DNA from: Chitinivorax tropicus
GTDB lineage: Bacteria; Pseudomonadota; Gammaproteobacteria; Burkholderiales; SCOH01
DNA length: 64,000 bases
Assembly: GCF_014202905.1 (NCBI RefSeq)
Contig: NZ_JACHHY010000021.1
Span: 1-64,000, forward strand
Direction: 5' to 3'
Part shown: piece by piece, positions 25,250 through 32,974 of the stretch
How the letters are laid out: every line of letters begins with the position of its first letter
How positions within the stretch are numbered: the first letter of the stretch is position 1
Notes under the pieces: model-generated
Told to the model about the DNA's origin: nothing
Database searches by the model: none
What the model saw: the letters and a program-made list of their open reading frames with translations, nothing else
Made by a program: the position numbers and the translations under genes

Positions 25250-26200
25250 TCATTCCTTGATCAGCATTTTGGTGACTGCTTCCGACAGCTTTTGAGGTTC
25301 GAACTTGGTGACATAGCCGTCGACACCGACAGACTGACCCAGTTTTTGGTTGGATTGCCCTGACAGTGATGAGTGCATCAAGATGGGGATGCCCTGGAAG
25401 CGGGTGTCCGACTTGATCATCTTAGTCAACATATAGCCATCCATCTCTGGCATTTCAATATCCGTCAGGATCAGGTCGATCTTGTGGGAAACCAGCTCAC
25501 CCAGGGATTCGCATTTGTTGGCGATGCGTTGCAATTCCTCCCATGCCTTGCGCCCATTGATGGCGGACATGTGGTTGATGCCCATGACATCCAGTGTTTT
25601 GGCGATCTGTTTGCGCGCAATCATCGAATCATCAGCAAAGAAGATGGTCTTGCCGCGCACTGCCTGGGATTTGATGGTGTTGAGATGGATGTCCTCCTCG
25701 CCGCGAGGGGAGGTTTCTGCGAGCACCCGTTCCACGTCCATCATCATGATGAGCTTGCCACCCTCCAGCTCGGTGACGGCGGTCACCAAGCCGCCCATTT
25801 CCTTTTGCAGCATTTCGGGCGGGACGCGCATGGAAGACCAGTCCAGCCGCAGGATGGTATCTACGGCCTCGACCAGAAAGCCTTGTGTGTGGCCATTGTA
25901 TTCGGTCACGATCATGATCTCCGGCTTGGCAGTGGTCTGCACACCAGAGTATTTGGCCAGGTCCACCACAGGCACCAGCGCACCTCGTAGGCTGACCATG
26001 CCTTCAACCGATGGTGGCATGTCTGGCGCACGGGTGATCTCGGGGGTGCGCATGACTTCGCGGACTTTGAATACATTGATGCCAAAGTTTTCGCGACGAT
26101 TGGTCCGCTCATCCAGGCCCAAGGTGAACAGCAGGATTTCCAGCTTGTTGGTGCCAGCCAGTTTGGTACGGGCGTCAATGCTTTTCAGCAGATCTGACAC
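25250..26200 (-). CDS. cheV: Chemotaxis coupling protein CheV (first paralogue)
   Basis: The product is 316 residues: CheW-like domain (10-175, starting LLKSIDARTKLAGTNKLEILLF) and receiver domain (about 185-315) with LILTDIEMPEMDGYML. It has a RTNRREN insertion before the conserved FGINVFKVREVMRTP segment that the second copy lacks. I choose GTG 26200 because GGAG stands 8 nt before it and the length then matches its paralogue. An in-frame ATG at 26263 has no ribosome site. It is the first gene of the leftward chemotaxis operon; TATAAT at 26325-26330 (minus strand) may be its -10. Confidence 0.9.
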   Translation of the reverse strand: MSDLLKSIDARTKLAGTNKLEILLFTLGLDERTNRRENFGINVFKVREVMRTPEITRAPDMPPSVEGMVSLRGALVPVVDLAKYSGVQTTAKPEIMIVTEYNGHTQGFLVEAVDTILRLDWSSMRVPPEMLQKEMGGLVTAVTELEGGKLIMMMDVERVLAETSPRGEEDIHLNTIKSQAVRGKTIFFADDSMIARKQIAKTLDVMGINHMSAINGRKAWEELQRIANKCESLGELVSHKIDLILTDIEMPEMDGYMLTKMIKSDTRFQGIPILMHSSLSGQSNQKLGQSVGVDGYVTKFEPQKLSEAVTKMLIKE

Positions 26201-26324
26201 GATTGTCACTCCAAGATTAACGTCAGCATTGTTGCGGTTTTTTGATTGCGTTGGCGACAGCATGATCTGTGCACCGCGCAGTTGCTATATCTAGTGTAGA
26301 TCAAGTTCTGTGGCCGTGCCGAGA

Positions 26325-26330
26325 ATTATA
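26325..26330 (-). promoter_or_regulatory. -10 element candidate for the chemotaxis operon
   Basis: A perfect TATAAT reads on the minus strand 125 nt before the cheV GTG. The expected -35 position (26348-26353) reads AATAGT, so the match there is poor. No sigma-28 promoter could be recognised in the interval. Confidence 0.3.
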
Positions 26331-26696
26331 TTAGAGATTCATTAAATACTATTGGTCTTTTCGTATTTGGCCATCACTTCTTTATATGTCATGGTTGCCG
26401 ATCTCACCATCTGGCACATCGAACCCGCATGGCGCGTGTCTAGAGTGTGTATAGTCCGTGTTGACTGTAATGTCACGCCCGATTGTGGTTTTTCCCATAT
26501 CTGACTTGCCCTGAATCCGCATCGGCGGGGTGTCGATTCCGATTGCCTGTTTGAGCGTGTTGTTTTTTCAAATGTTTTTCATGTAAATGTGAATTTTGAT
26601 CGAATACGACGATAATCCTGTGCCAATTGGACACGGGCCGGCATGGACTTGCAAGGGTTACGGAATGGGGTAATCATGCCAGAGCACGAGAAATGC

Positions 26697-26722
26697 ACAG
26701 TATCTGAAATGTCAGATACTGT
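26697..26722. promoter_or_regulatory. 11-bp perfect inverted repeat just before fleS
   Basis: ACAGTATCTGA (26697-26707) pairs with TCAGATACTGT (26712-26722) around AATG, and TTTC follows. It ends 38 nt before the fleS start. It could be an operator or an RNA hairpin acting on fleS. The remaining 400 bp of this divergent interval contain no gene. Confidence 0.45.
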
Positions 26723-26760
26723 TTCTGCGGTAAATCAAGGTCAATGAACCTGGGGTGGAT

Positions 26761-27975
26761 ATGCCGATCACGACACAGCCAATGGATCAGGGAAGAAGCG
26801 AGCTGGAGCAGGCCTTTGCCATGTTCACCGAGGCTTCCCGCCAGTTGACCGATTCCTATGCCGAATTACAGGCGCAGGCACAACAATTGACAGAAGAGCT
26901 GGCCGTGGCCAACGGCGAGCTCAAACGCCAATATGCTGAAAAGGCTGGGCTGTCGGAGCGGCTGGTCGCTTTGCTGCAAGCCTTGCCGGCGGGCGTGGTG
27001 GAATTGGATGTCTCCAGGCAGGTGGTGGCGTTGAATGCCGCTGCCGTGCGGATATTAGGCGAGCAGGTCATTGGCCAGGACTGGTCTGTTGTGTTGTCCG
27101 AGCGGTTTGAATCATTCGAGAGCCCAGGTGAGTGGCGCTTGGCTGGCAGGCCGGATTGTGTCTTGACGCTGGTGGAAAACAGCCTGGCGGCCTCCGGTGG
27201 GTTCATCGTGCTGCTGCATGATGTGTCCGAGCCTTATCACATGCGTCAGCAACTGGCCAAACAGCAGCGCCTGGTGGAAATGGGGCAGATGTCGGCAGCC
27301 CTGGCGCACCAGTTGCGCACGCCTTTATCCACCGCGATGTTGTATAGCGCCAATCTGACCCGGGAGGGGCTGGCGGACGCAGATCGACAACGCTTTGCCG
27401 GTAAAGCGCTGGAGCGTATGCGTGTGTTGGAGCACTTGATCCAGGATATGTTGCGCTTTGTGAAAGGGGCTGCGGTGGCGGGTTTGGCGCCCATTGCCGT
27501 CAACGAGGTGTTGGATGAGGTGGAGCAGGTGATCGCACCGCAGGCTGCGATGGCGGGTGTGGTCTGTGAAATCGGACATCTGGCGGCAGATGTGATGGTG
27601 TCATGTGATAAGCAGGCATTGTCCGGGGCATTGTTGAATATGCTCGACAATGCCATCCGGGCGTGTTCACCCGGTCAGCAGGTCATGCTGCGGCCCAGCC
27701 TGGATCATCACGTCCGGATCTGCATCGAGGACAATGGATGCGGCATGCCAGAGACGGTGCGCCAGCGCCTGTTCGAGCCTTTTTTCACCACCCGTGGCGA
27801 CGGGACGGGACTGGGTCTGGCGATCGTCAAGCAGGTAATTGACGCACATGATGGGCACATCACGGTAGAATCGCGCCCTGGCTTAGGCACGAGTTTTGTG
27901 ATTGAGTTGCCACTCGTTGACTCGGTGGCTATTGTTAATAGAAATCAGGCGCGACCGATCGATCAGTCGAACTGA
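26761..27975 (+). CDS. fleS: Flagellar sensor histidine kinase, FleS/FlrB type
   Basis: The product is 404 residues from ATG 26761 (an in-frame GTG lies 6 nt earlier). It has no transmembrane segment, so it is cytoplasmic like P. aeruginosa FleS. An N-terminal coiled coil (ELQAQAQQLTEELAVANGELKRQY) precedes a PAS domain (about 70-160). The HisKA helix holds the phospho-acceptor histidine at about residue 183 (SAALAHQLRTPLS). The ATPase has N-box NMLDNAIRAC, DNGCGM, FEPFFTTRGDGTGLGLAI. It should phosphorylate FleR, whose gene lies 3.2 kb downstream. Confidence 0.88.
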   Translation: MPITTQPMDQGRSELEQAFAMFTEASRQLTDSYAELQAQAQQLTEELAVANGELKRQYAEKAGLSERLVALLQALPAGVVELDVSRQVVALNAAAVRILGEQVIGQDWSVVLSERFESFESPGEWRLAGRPDCVLTLVENSLAASGGFIVLLHDVSEPYHMRQQLAKQQRLVEMGQMSAALAHQLRTPLSTAMLYSANLTREGLADADRQRFAGKALERMRVLEHLIQDMLRFVKGAAVAGLAPIAVNEVLDEVEQVIAPQAAMAGVVCEIGHLAADVMVSCDKQALSGALLNMLDNAIRACSPGQQVMLRPSLDHHVRICIEDNGCGMPETVRQRLFEPFFTTRGDGTGLGLAIVKQVIDAHDGHITVESRPGLGTSFVIELPLVDSVAIVNRNQARPIDQSN

Positions 27976-28055
27976 TTGGATCAGGGCAACCCGAAGTGCA
28001 AGATGGGTGATGATGCATTGAGCAGGTACGTGGGCGTATCCTGCAATCTGTCCGT

Positions 28056-28083
28056 TTGACATCTTTCAAGTCGTACTTAAATT
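28056..28083 (+). promoter_or_regulatory. Sigma-70-type promoter before the STAS gene
   Basis: TTGACA (28056-28061), 16 nt, TAAATT (28078-28083). The -35 is perfect and the -10 matches 4 of 6. A leader of about 105 nt follows, with a CCTTTGG / CCAAAGG inverted repeat (28115-28121 and 28158-28164). Confidence 0.55.
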
Positions 28084-28196
28084 GCAGTTGAGCGTCTCGC
28101 TGGTCTGCACCACCCCTTTGGATCTGCGGTGCAGTTCGTTTGCAATTTTGAGGTACCCCAAAGGTTACGCTTCTGATTGATACTAAGGTGGAGTGA

Positions 28197-28502
28197 ATGA
28201 GCCCTAAAGTGGAATATGAAGGCAAGGTAGCGAAAGTGATCCTGGCTGGTCAGTTTGACTTCAATTCGCATCGGGATTTCCGACAATGCTGTGAGATGGT
28301 CATTGCCAACCCGGATGTGAATGAAGTGCAGATCGACTTCCAGCGCGTCACCTATCTGGATTCGTCAGCATTGGGCATGCTGCTGTTGGTCAAGGAGAAG
28401 GTGAATGCCGCCAACAAGAGTCTGGCACTGGTCAATTGCAAGGATACGGTGCGGCAGGTGCTTGAGATAGCCTGCTTTGGAAAGATCTTTACGATCAGAT
28501 AA
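28197..28502 (+). CDS. Anti-anti-sigma factor, STAS domain (HsbA-like)
   Basis: The product is 101 residues, a single STAS domain. The phosphorylatable serine lies in YLDSSALGMLLL, S56 by alignment with SpoIIAA. Beta strands KVILAGQF and EVQIDF surround it. Unphosphorylated, such proteins bind and neutralise an anti-sigma factor; phosphorylation releases it. The downstream gene encodes a PP2C phosphatase joined to an RsbW-type kinase, the expected partner pair. The layout is like P. aeruginosa HsbA-HsbR, which controls FlgM and so the switch between swimming and biofilm. Here it lies between fleS and fleR, so a motility role is likely. Confidence 0.85.
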   Translation: MSPKVEYEGKVAKVILAGQFDFNSHRDFRQCCEMVIANPDVNEVQIDFQRVTYLDSSALGMLLLVKEKVNAANKSLALVNCKDTVRQVLEIACFGKIFTIR

Positions 28503-28523
28503 CAGCCCGGTGACCTGTCGGCC

Positions 28524-30224
28524 ATGAAGATACTCATTGTAGATGACGCTGAAATCATGCTCTTGCTGATGCAGAAGTTTGTCACTGCATTGGGGCATCA
28601 AACTGTGTTGGCACGTGATGGCCAACAGGCAATCGATACGTTTGAAGTTGAACTGCCAGACCTCGTGCTGATGGACATGATGATGCCAGTCATGGACGGC
28701 CCGGAAGCAGCAGCCCGGATCAAGGCGCTGGCCAAGGATCGTTGGGTGCCGATCGTCTTTGTGACGGCAATCGGTGAGGAGAACCGGCTTGCAGACGCCA
28801 TTGAGCAAGGGGCTGATGACTACCTGCTCAAGCCGATCAACTTCCGGATTCTCGAAGCCAAGATCAAGGCGATCGAGCGCTCCATCGAGCTGCATCAGAA
28901 AGTCAGGGAGCAGTCATCCAAGCTGGCGGACTATTACGAGCGGGCGGAGGAGGAAAAACGGGTTGCCCGCCATCTGATGGAGCAGATGGTCAATGCCGAC
29001 CGGCTCTCCGACCCGGCTTTGACCTACTCCATCACACCCGCTGAGAGCTTGTCTGGCGACCTGATCGCGGCAGCGCGCACGCCGGGGCATCGTTTGTACA
29101 TCATGTTGGCGGACGGTATCGGCCACGGCTTGACTGCTGCACTGAATGTGCTGCCGTTGACTCAGCCGTTTTATACCATGACCGAAAAGGGCTTTTCGGT
29201 GCCGGAGATCCTGGCCGAGATCAATAGCAAGATCCGCCAGGTGTTGCCGATCGGGCGCTTCGTGGCGGTGTCCATCGCATCGATCGATCCGGTCAACCGT
29301 CAAATCGAGGTGTGGAATGGCGGCATGCCGGACATCCTGTTCTTTGATGCCAACGGAAATGAACGCGCTCGCTGGAAATCCCACCATCTGCCCCTGGGCA
29401 TTCTGCCTTCGAAGGATTTCAACGCCACGACCGCTCACATCAGTTATGAGGAAGAGGGCTGGCTGTTCTTCTGTTCGGATGGGTTGATCGAGGCTCGTCG
29501 TGGTGATGGAACGCTATTTGGCATCGAGCCCATCTACGAGGCATTCCGCCAGGGGCCGGGCAAAGATGCGTTTGCAAGATTGCAGACGGATGTGACGCAG
29601 TTCATGCAAGGCTTGCCCTTTCATGATGATGTCTCCTTGGCCATGGTTCGTTGCACCCCTGGTGAGGTGAATACGCCGGTTCCGCAATCCATTCGTAACG
29701 ATATCATCTCCAGCGAAGCGGTTGACTTGCACTGGCGGATCGCGTTGACCCTTGGGCCCAATGAGCTACGTCGTTGTAGCGTGGTGCCGCTGTTGATGGA
29801 GTTCGTCAAACAGATCGACTACCTCAAGGCCTCGTTGTCCGACATCTTCCTGATTCTTTCCGAATTGTTCAACAATGCGCTGGATCATGGTCTGCTTGAA
29901 GTACCCTCTGCCTTGAAGACGGCGGAGGCCGGGATGGATGAGTACCTGAGAATACGTTCGGAGCGCCTCGAAGCGCTGATACGAGGCGAGATCGACCTGG
30001 AGCTGTCACAGGTTGATATCCAGGGTAAGCGGGGGTTGCGCATCTTCATCCGCGACAGCGGCAGCGGGTTCGACTTCACCAAGATCGAAGAACCTGCCAC
30101 CACCAGTCGGCTCACGCATGGCCGTGGCATCCGCCTGGTGAAATCGCTTGCGTCATATATGGAGTACGCCGGTAACGGCAATGAGGTGGTGCTTTACTTC
30201 ATTCCACGCGCTGAAGGAGCGTAG
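28524..30224 (+). CDS. Receiver-PP2C phosphatase-ATPase regulator (HsbR-like)
   Basis: The product is 566 residues. Receiver domain at 1-120 with acceptor D51 (LVLMDMMMPVMDG). A coiled-coil linker (130-170) is followed by a SpoIIE-type PP2C phosphatase (about 175-385) with LADGIGHGLTAALN and FFCSDGLIEAR. A C-terminal GHKL ATPase (about 410-565) has SELFNNALDHGLL and RDSGSGFDF, like the anti-sigma kinase RsbW. The same protein can therefore phosphorylate and dephosphorylate the STAS partner under receiver control, as in HsbR of P. aeruginosa. It starts 21 nt after the STAS gene. Confidence 0.88.
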   Translation: MKILIVDDAEIMLLLMQKFVTALGHQTVLARDGQQAIDTFEVELPDLVLMDMMMPVMDGPEAAARIKALAKDRWVPIVFVTAIGEENRLADAIEQGADDYLLKPINFRILEAKIKAIERSIELHQKVREQSSKLADYYERAEEEKRVARHLMEQMVNADRLSDPALTYSITPAESLSGDLIAAARTPGHRLYIMLADGIGHGLTAALNVLPLTQPFYTMTEKGFSVPEILAEINSKIRQVLPIGRFVAVSIASIDPVNRQIEVWNGGMPDILFFDANGNERARWKSHHLPLGILPSKDFNATTAHISYEEEGWLFFCSDGLIEARRGDGTLFGIEPIYEAFRQGPGKDAFARLQTDVTQFMQGLPFHDDVSLAMVRCTPGEVNTPVPQSIRNDIISSEAVDLHWRIALTLGPNELRRCSVVPLLMEFVKQIDYLKASLSDIFLILSELFNNALDHGLLEVPSALKTAEAGMDEYLRIRSERLEALIRGEIDLELSQVDIQGKRGLRIFIRDSGSGFDFTKIEEPATTSRLTHGRGIRLVKSLASYMEYAGNGNEVVLYFIPRAEGA

Positions 30225-30308
30225 TGGTCGCTGTGGTTTTGTGCTGTCAAGGGTCAGGTTGAAATCAAGGGGGTCGTCATCGAAGTTCTACCATCGCATA
30301 GCGCGGAT

Positions 30309-30944
30309 ATGATTTTACCGCGCCGCCAGATCATCCCCCCACGCAATGAACCCTTGATTATTGTTGGCGCATCGACAGGCGGCACCGAGGCGATCAAGGA
30401 GTTTCTACTGCCCATGCCGCCCGACGCGCCACCTATCTTGATTGCACAGCATATGCCGCAGATGTTCACCCGCTCTTTTGCCGAGCGGCTCGACGGCCTG
30501 TGCCGCATCTCCGTGCGTGAGGCCGAGCACCATCAAGTGCTCCGCCCTGGGTTTGCCTATATTGCACCGGGGCATTCCCACCTGCTGCTGGGCTGGCTCA
30601 ATGGCAAGTATGTATGCGAGTTGAATCAAGGTGTGCCGGTGAATCGGCATCGCCCATCTGTGGATGTACTGTTTCGCTCTGCCGCCAATCTGGGGGGCAA
30701 GAACTGTATCGGCGTCATCCTGACGGGCATGGGTAAGGACGGCGCAGCCTGTATGGTGGAAATGCGCCAAGCGGGCGCCTACAATTTCGCACAGGACGAG
30801 GCCAGCTGCGTGGTATTTGGCATGCCCAAAGAGGCCATCGCATTGGGTGCCGCACACGAGGTCGTCGCCTTGAAGGACATGGCGGCCAAGGTGCTCAGTT
30901 GCGTTGCCACCCGTAACAGACCGCAAACCAGCTCTGCTGGCTGA
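30309..30944 (+). CDS. CheB-type methylesterase domain without receiver
   Basis: The product is 211 residues, only the C-terminal catalytic domain of CheB. The triad is visible: Ser in VGASTGG, His in IAQHMP, Asp in GMGKDGA. It removes methyl groups or deamidates glutamines on chemoreceptors. Usual CheB proteins carry about 150 N-terminal residues of receiver domain that hold the active site shut; none is encoded here. The frame is open for a few codons before ATG 30309, and that ATG lacks a good ribosome site, so the exact start is uncertain, but there is no room for a receiver because the PP2C gene ends 84 nt earlier. Confidence 0.87.
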   Translation: MILPRRQIIPPRNEPLIIVGASTGGTEAIKEFLLPMPPDAPPILIAQHMPQMFTRSFAERLDGLCRISVREAEHHQVLRPGFAYIAPGHSHLLLGWLNGKYVCELNQGVPVNRHRPSVDVLFRSAANLGGKNCIGVILTGMGKDGAACMVEMRQAGAYNFAQDEASCVVFGMPKEAIALGAAHEVVALKDMAAKVLSCVATRNRPQTSSAG

Positions 30945-31195
30945 TTCCAACAATAGCCGGGCAGTCTGGCTTTGTGCGAGAATAAGCACATCCTGATGCG
31001 TTGATCTGTTGGGGTCGGAAGGGCCACTATTGGCTGGTCTGCAGTTTGTTCAGCACTCAAGCCGTTGGCCCGACTGCATGACCTCGACCGGCAACGCATA
31101 TTTCCGCACAAGATACGGCCTTATCCTTCCGAGCAGGCGTTGATTGTGTATGACTTGATGTTGTCGATCTGGCAACGTGTCCGCCCCACACTGCA

Positions 31196-32548
31196 ATGAC
31201 CGCTATGAAACCCTTGCCTGTATTGGTTGTAGAAGATGACAAATCCCTGCGTGAGGCACTGCTGGATACATTGGAATTGTCTGGCTACACCGTGCGGGCC
31301 GCGGCGGATGGCAGCGAAGCGCTGGCGCTGTTGGCGCGGGAGCCGATCGGGCTGATCGTATCCGACGTGCAGATGCGCCCGATGGGCGGCTACGAACTGT
31401 TGTTGGCGGTGAAACAGCAGTGCCCGCATGTCCCATTCCTGTTGATGACTGCCTATGGTGACATCCAGCGTGCTGTGCAGGCGATGCGTGACGGTGCCGC
31501 ACACTATCTGCTGAAGCCTTTCGAGCCGACCACATTGCTGGCGGAAGTTGCCCGTTTCATGCTACCCGCCCGCCAGGACGACGATGCCGGCCTGGTCGCG
31601 GAGGACCCCAAATCCGTCGAGCTACTGGCCTTGGCGAAACGGGTGGCGGCATCAGATGCGACTGTGCTGTTGACCGGGGAAAGCGGCGTGGGTAAAGAGG
31701 TGTATGCCCGCTACCTGCACGCGCAGTCTCCCCGCGCCAAGGGGCCATTCGTGGCCATCAACTGCGCTGCCATCCCAGAGCAGCTGTTGGAATCGACCTT
31801 GTTCGGCCATGAGAAGGGTGCCTTTACCGGTGCCAACCAAGCTCATGCAGGCAAATTCGAGCAGGCAGAGGGGGGCACGTTGTTGCTGGATGAGATCTCC
31901 GAAATGCCGCTCGGCTTACAAGCCAAATTGCTGCGTGTGCTGCAAGAGCGGCAGCTGGAGCGTGTCGGCGGGACGCGCTCGGTGAAGCTCGATATCCGGG
32001 TGCTGGCCACCAGCAACCGTGATATGCAAGCCGAGGTAGCGGCCCATCGTTTCCGGGAAGACCTGTATTACCGCTTGAATGTATTTCCGTTGGCCATTCC
32101 GCCTTTGCGTGAGCGACCGCAAGACATTGTACTGCTGGCCCGGCATTTGCTGGATCGTTACGCCCAGCGAGATCAACGACCAGGGGCGGGCTTCGATCAA
32201 GGCGCGGAGCGGGCATTGCGAGCCCACCCGTGGCCGGGCAACATCCGAGAGCTGGAAAACGTCGTGCAACGTGCGCTGATCCTGTCCCCGACAGGGTTGA
32301 TCCAAGCCTCGCATCTGCTGCTGCCAGCTCCCCAGCCCTCAGCGCCAGTGGTGGATGCGCCAGAACGTAGCCTGGATGATGGCCCGGCTGAGTCGGCAGA
32401 CATCCGAGCCAATCAGAAACGGCTGATTCTGGAGACGCTGGCAGCGACCAATGGCGTGCGCAAACTAGCTGCGGAACGGCTGGGAATCAGCGAGCGGACC
32501 TTGCGCTACAAGCTGCAACAGTTCCGTGAAGAGGGTGAGGATGTATGA
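31196..32548 (+). CDS. fleR: Flagellar sigma-54 activator, FleR/FlrC type
   Basis: The product is 450 residues, with an NtrC layout: receiver (acceptor D57 in LIVSDVQMRPMGG), AAA+ ATPase with Walker A GESGVGKE at about 160-167 and the sigma-54 contact loop GAFTGA at about 207-212, and a C-terminal helix-turn-helix (RKLAAERLGISERTLRYKLQ). It activates class III flagellar promoters after phosphorylation by FleS. ATG 31196 is taken; ATG 31205 is a close alternative, neither with a clear ribosome site. A sigma-54-type promoter lies 24 nt past its stop, before fliE. Confidence 0.92.
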   Translation: MTAMKPLPVLVVEDDKSLREALLDTLELSGYTVRAAADGSEALALLAREPIGLIVSDVQMRPMGGYELLLAVKQQCPHVPFLLMTAYGDIQRAVQAMRDGAAHYLLKPFEPTTLLAEVARFMLPARQDDDAGLVAEDPKSVELLALAKRVAASDATVLLTGESGVGKEVYARYLHAQSPRAKGPFVAINCAAIPEQLLESTLFGHEKGAFTGANQAHAGKFEQAEGGTLLLDEISEMPLGLQAKLLRVLQERQLERVGGTRSVKLDIRVLATSNRDMQAEVAAHRFREDLYYRLNVFPLAIPPLRERPQDIVLLARHLLDRYAQRDQRPGAGFDQGAERALRAHPWPGNIRELENVVQRALILSPTGLIQASHLLLPAPQPSAPVVDAPERSLDDGPAESADIRANQKRLILETLAATNGVRKLAAERLGISERTLRYKLQQFREEGEDV

Positions 32549-32571
32549 GGCCGATGCACGAAGCCACGCGG

Positions 32572-32587
32572 TGGACTTACATTTGCA
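32572..32587 (+). promoter_or_regulatory. Sigma-54 promoter candidate for fliE operon
   Basis: TGGACTTACATTTGCA keeps the essential GG (32573-32574) and GC (32585-32586) at the exact 10-nt separation, and the TTGCA half is perfect. The CACG part of the -24 half is lost. It lies directly after the gene for the sigma-54 activator FleR. A sigma-70-like TATAAT at 32599-32604 overlaps the expected start point and is an alternative. Confidence 0.55.
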
Positions 32588-32624
32588 GTCAATTTGGCTA
32601 TAATCGCCGAAAGAGGCGAGGAAG

Positions 32625-32948
32625 ATGAGTATCAACGGAATCGACACCATGCTGGGTGAATTGCGTGCCATGTCCGCCAAAGCGGCGGGTGGGGTTGCGC
32701 ACGCGGATCAGGAACAGGCCCAGCCCGTTGAGTTCGCAGCACTGCTGAAATCCAGTCTGGATCAGGTCAATCAAGCGCAGCAGACATCGCGGGAATTGCA
32801 AAAACAATTCGAGCTTGGCAACCCTGATACCAACCTGCAGGACGTGATGATTGCCATGCAAAAGGCCAGCCTCTCGTTCGAAACCATGGTTCAGGTTCGC
32901 AATAAACTGGTATCCGCCTACCAGGAAGTCATGAATATCCAAGTATAA
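32625..32948 (+). CDS. fliE: Flagellar hook-basal body protein FliE
   Basis: The product is 107 residues. It joins the MS-ring to the proximal rod. The C-terminal half has the conserved segment DVMIAMQKASLSFETMVQVRNKLVSAYQEVMNIQV, which forms the rod-like helix. No signal peptide; it is exported by the flagellar type III apparatus. First gene of fliEFGHI. Confidence 0.95.
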   Translation: MSINGIDTMLGELRAMSAKAAGGVAHADQEQAQPVEFAALLKSSLDQVNQAQQTSRELQKQFELGNPDTNLQDVMIAMQKASLSFETMVQVRNKLVSAYQEVMNIQV

Positions 32949-32974
32949 CGACCCTGTAACCAGCAGGTTAACCA

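Noticed and set aside
23815-25260. A long open frame of 481 codons on the plus strand, opposite cheY and cheV
   Set aside because: It is the mirror of conserved CheY and CheV codons, has no family motif or ribosome site and covers several genes. It is an effect of GC-biased codon use.
26608-26615. GACGATAA as a sigma-28 -10 element
   Set aside because: It matches 7 of 8 bases of GCCGATAA, but the nearest TAAA is 20 nt upstream instead of 15, so no full promoter exists.
26640-26660. GGCATGGACTTGC as a sigma-54 promoter for fleS
   Set aside because: GG and GC are separated by 9 nt instead of 10, a spacing that normally abolishes function.
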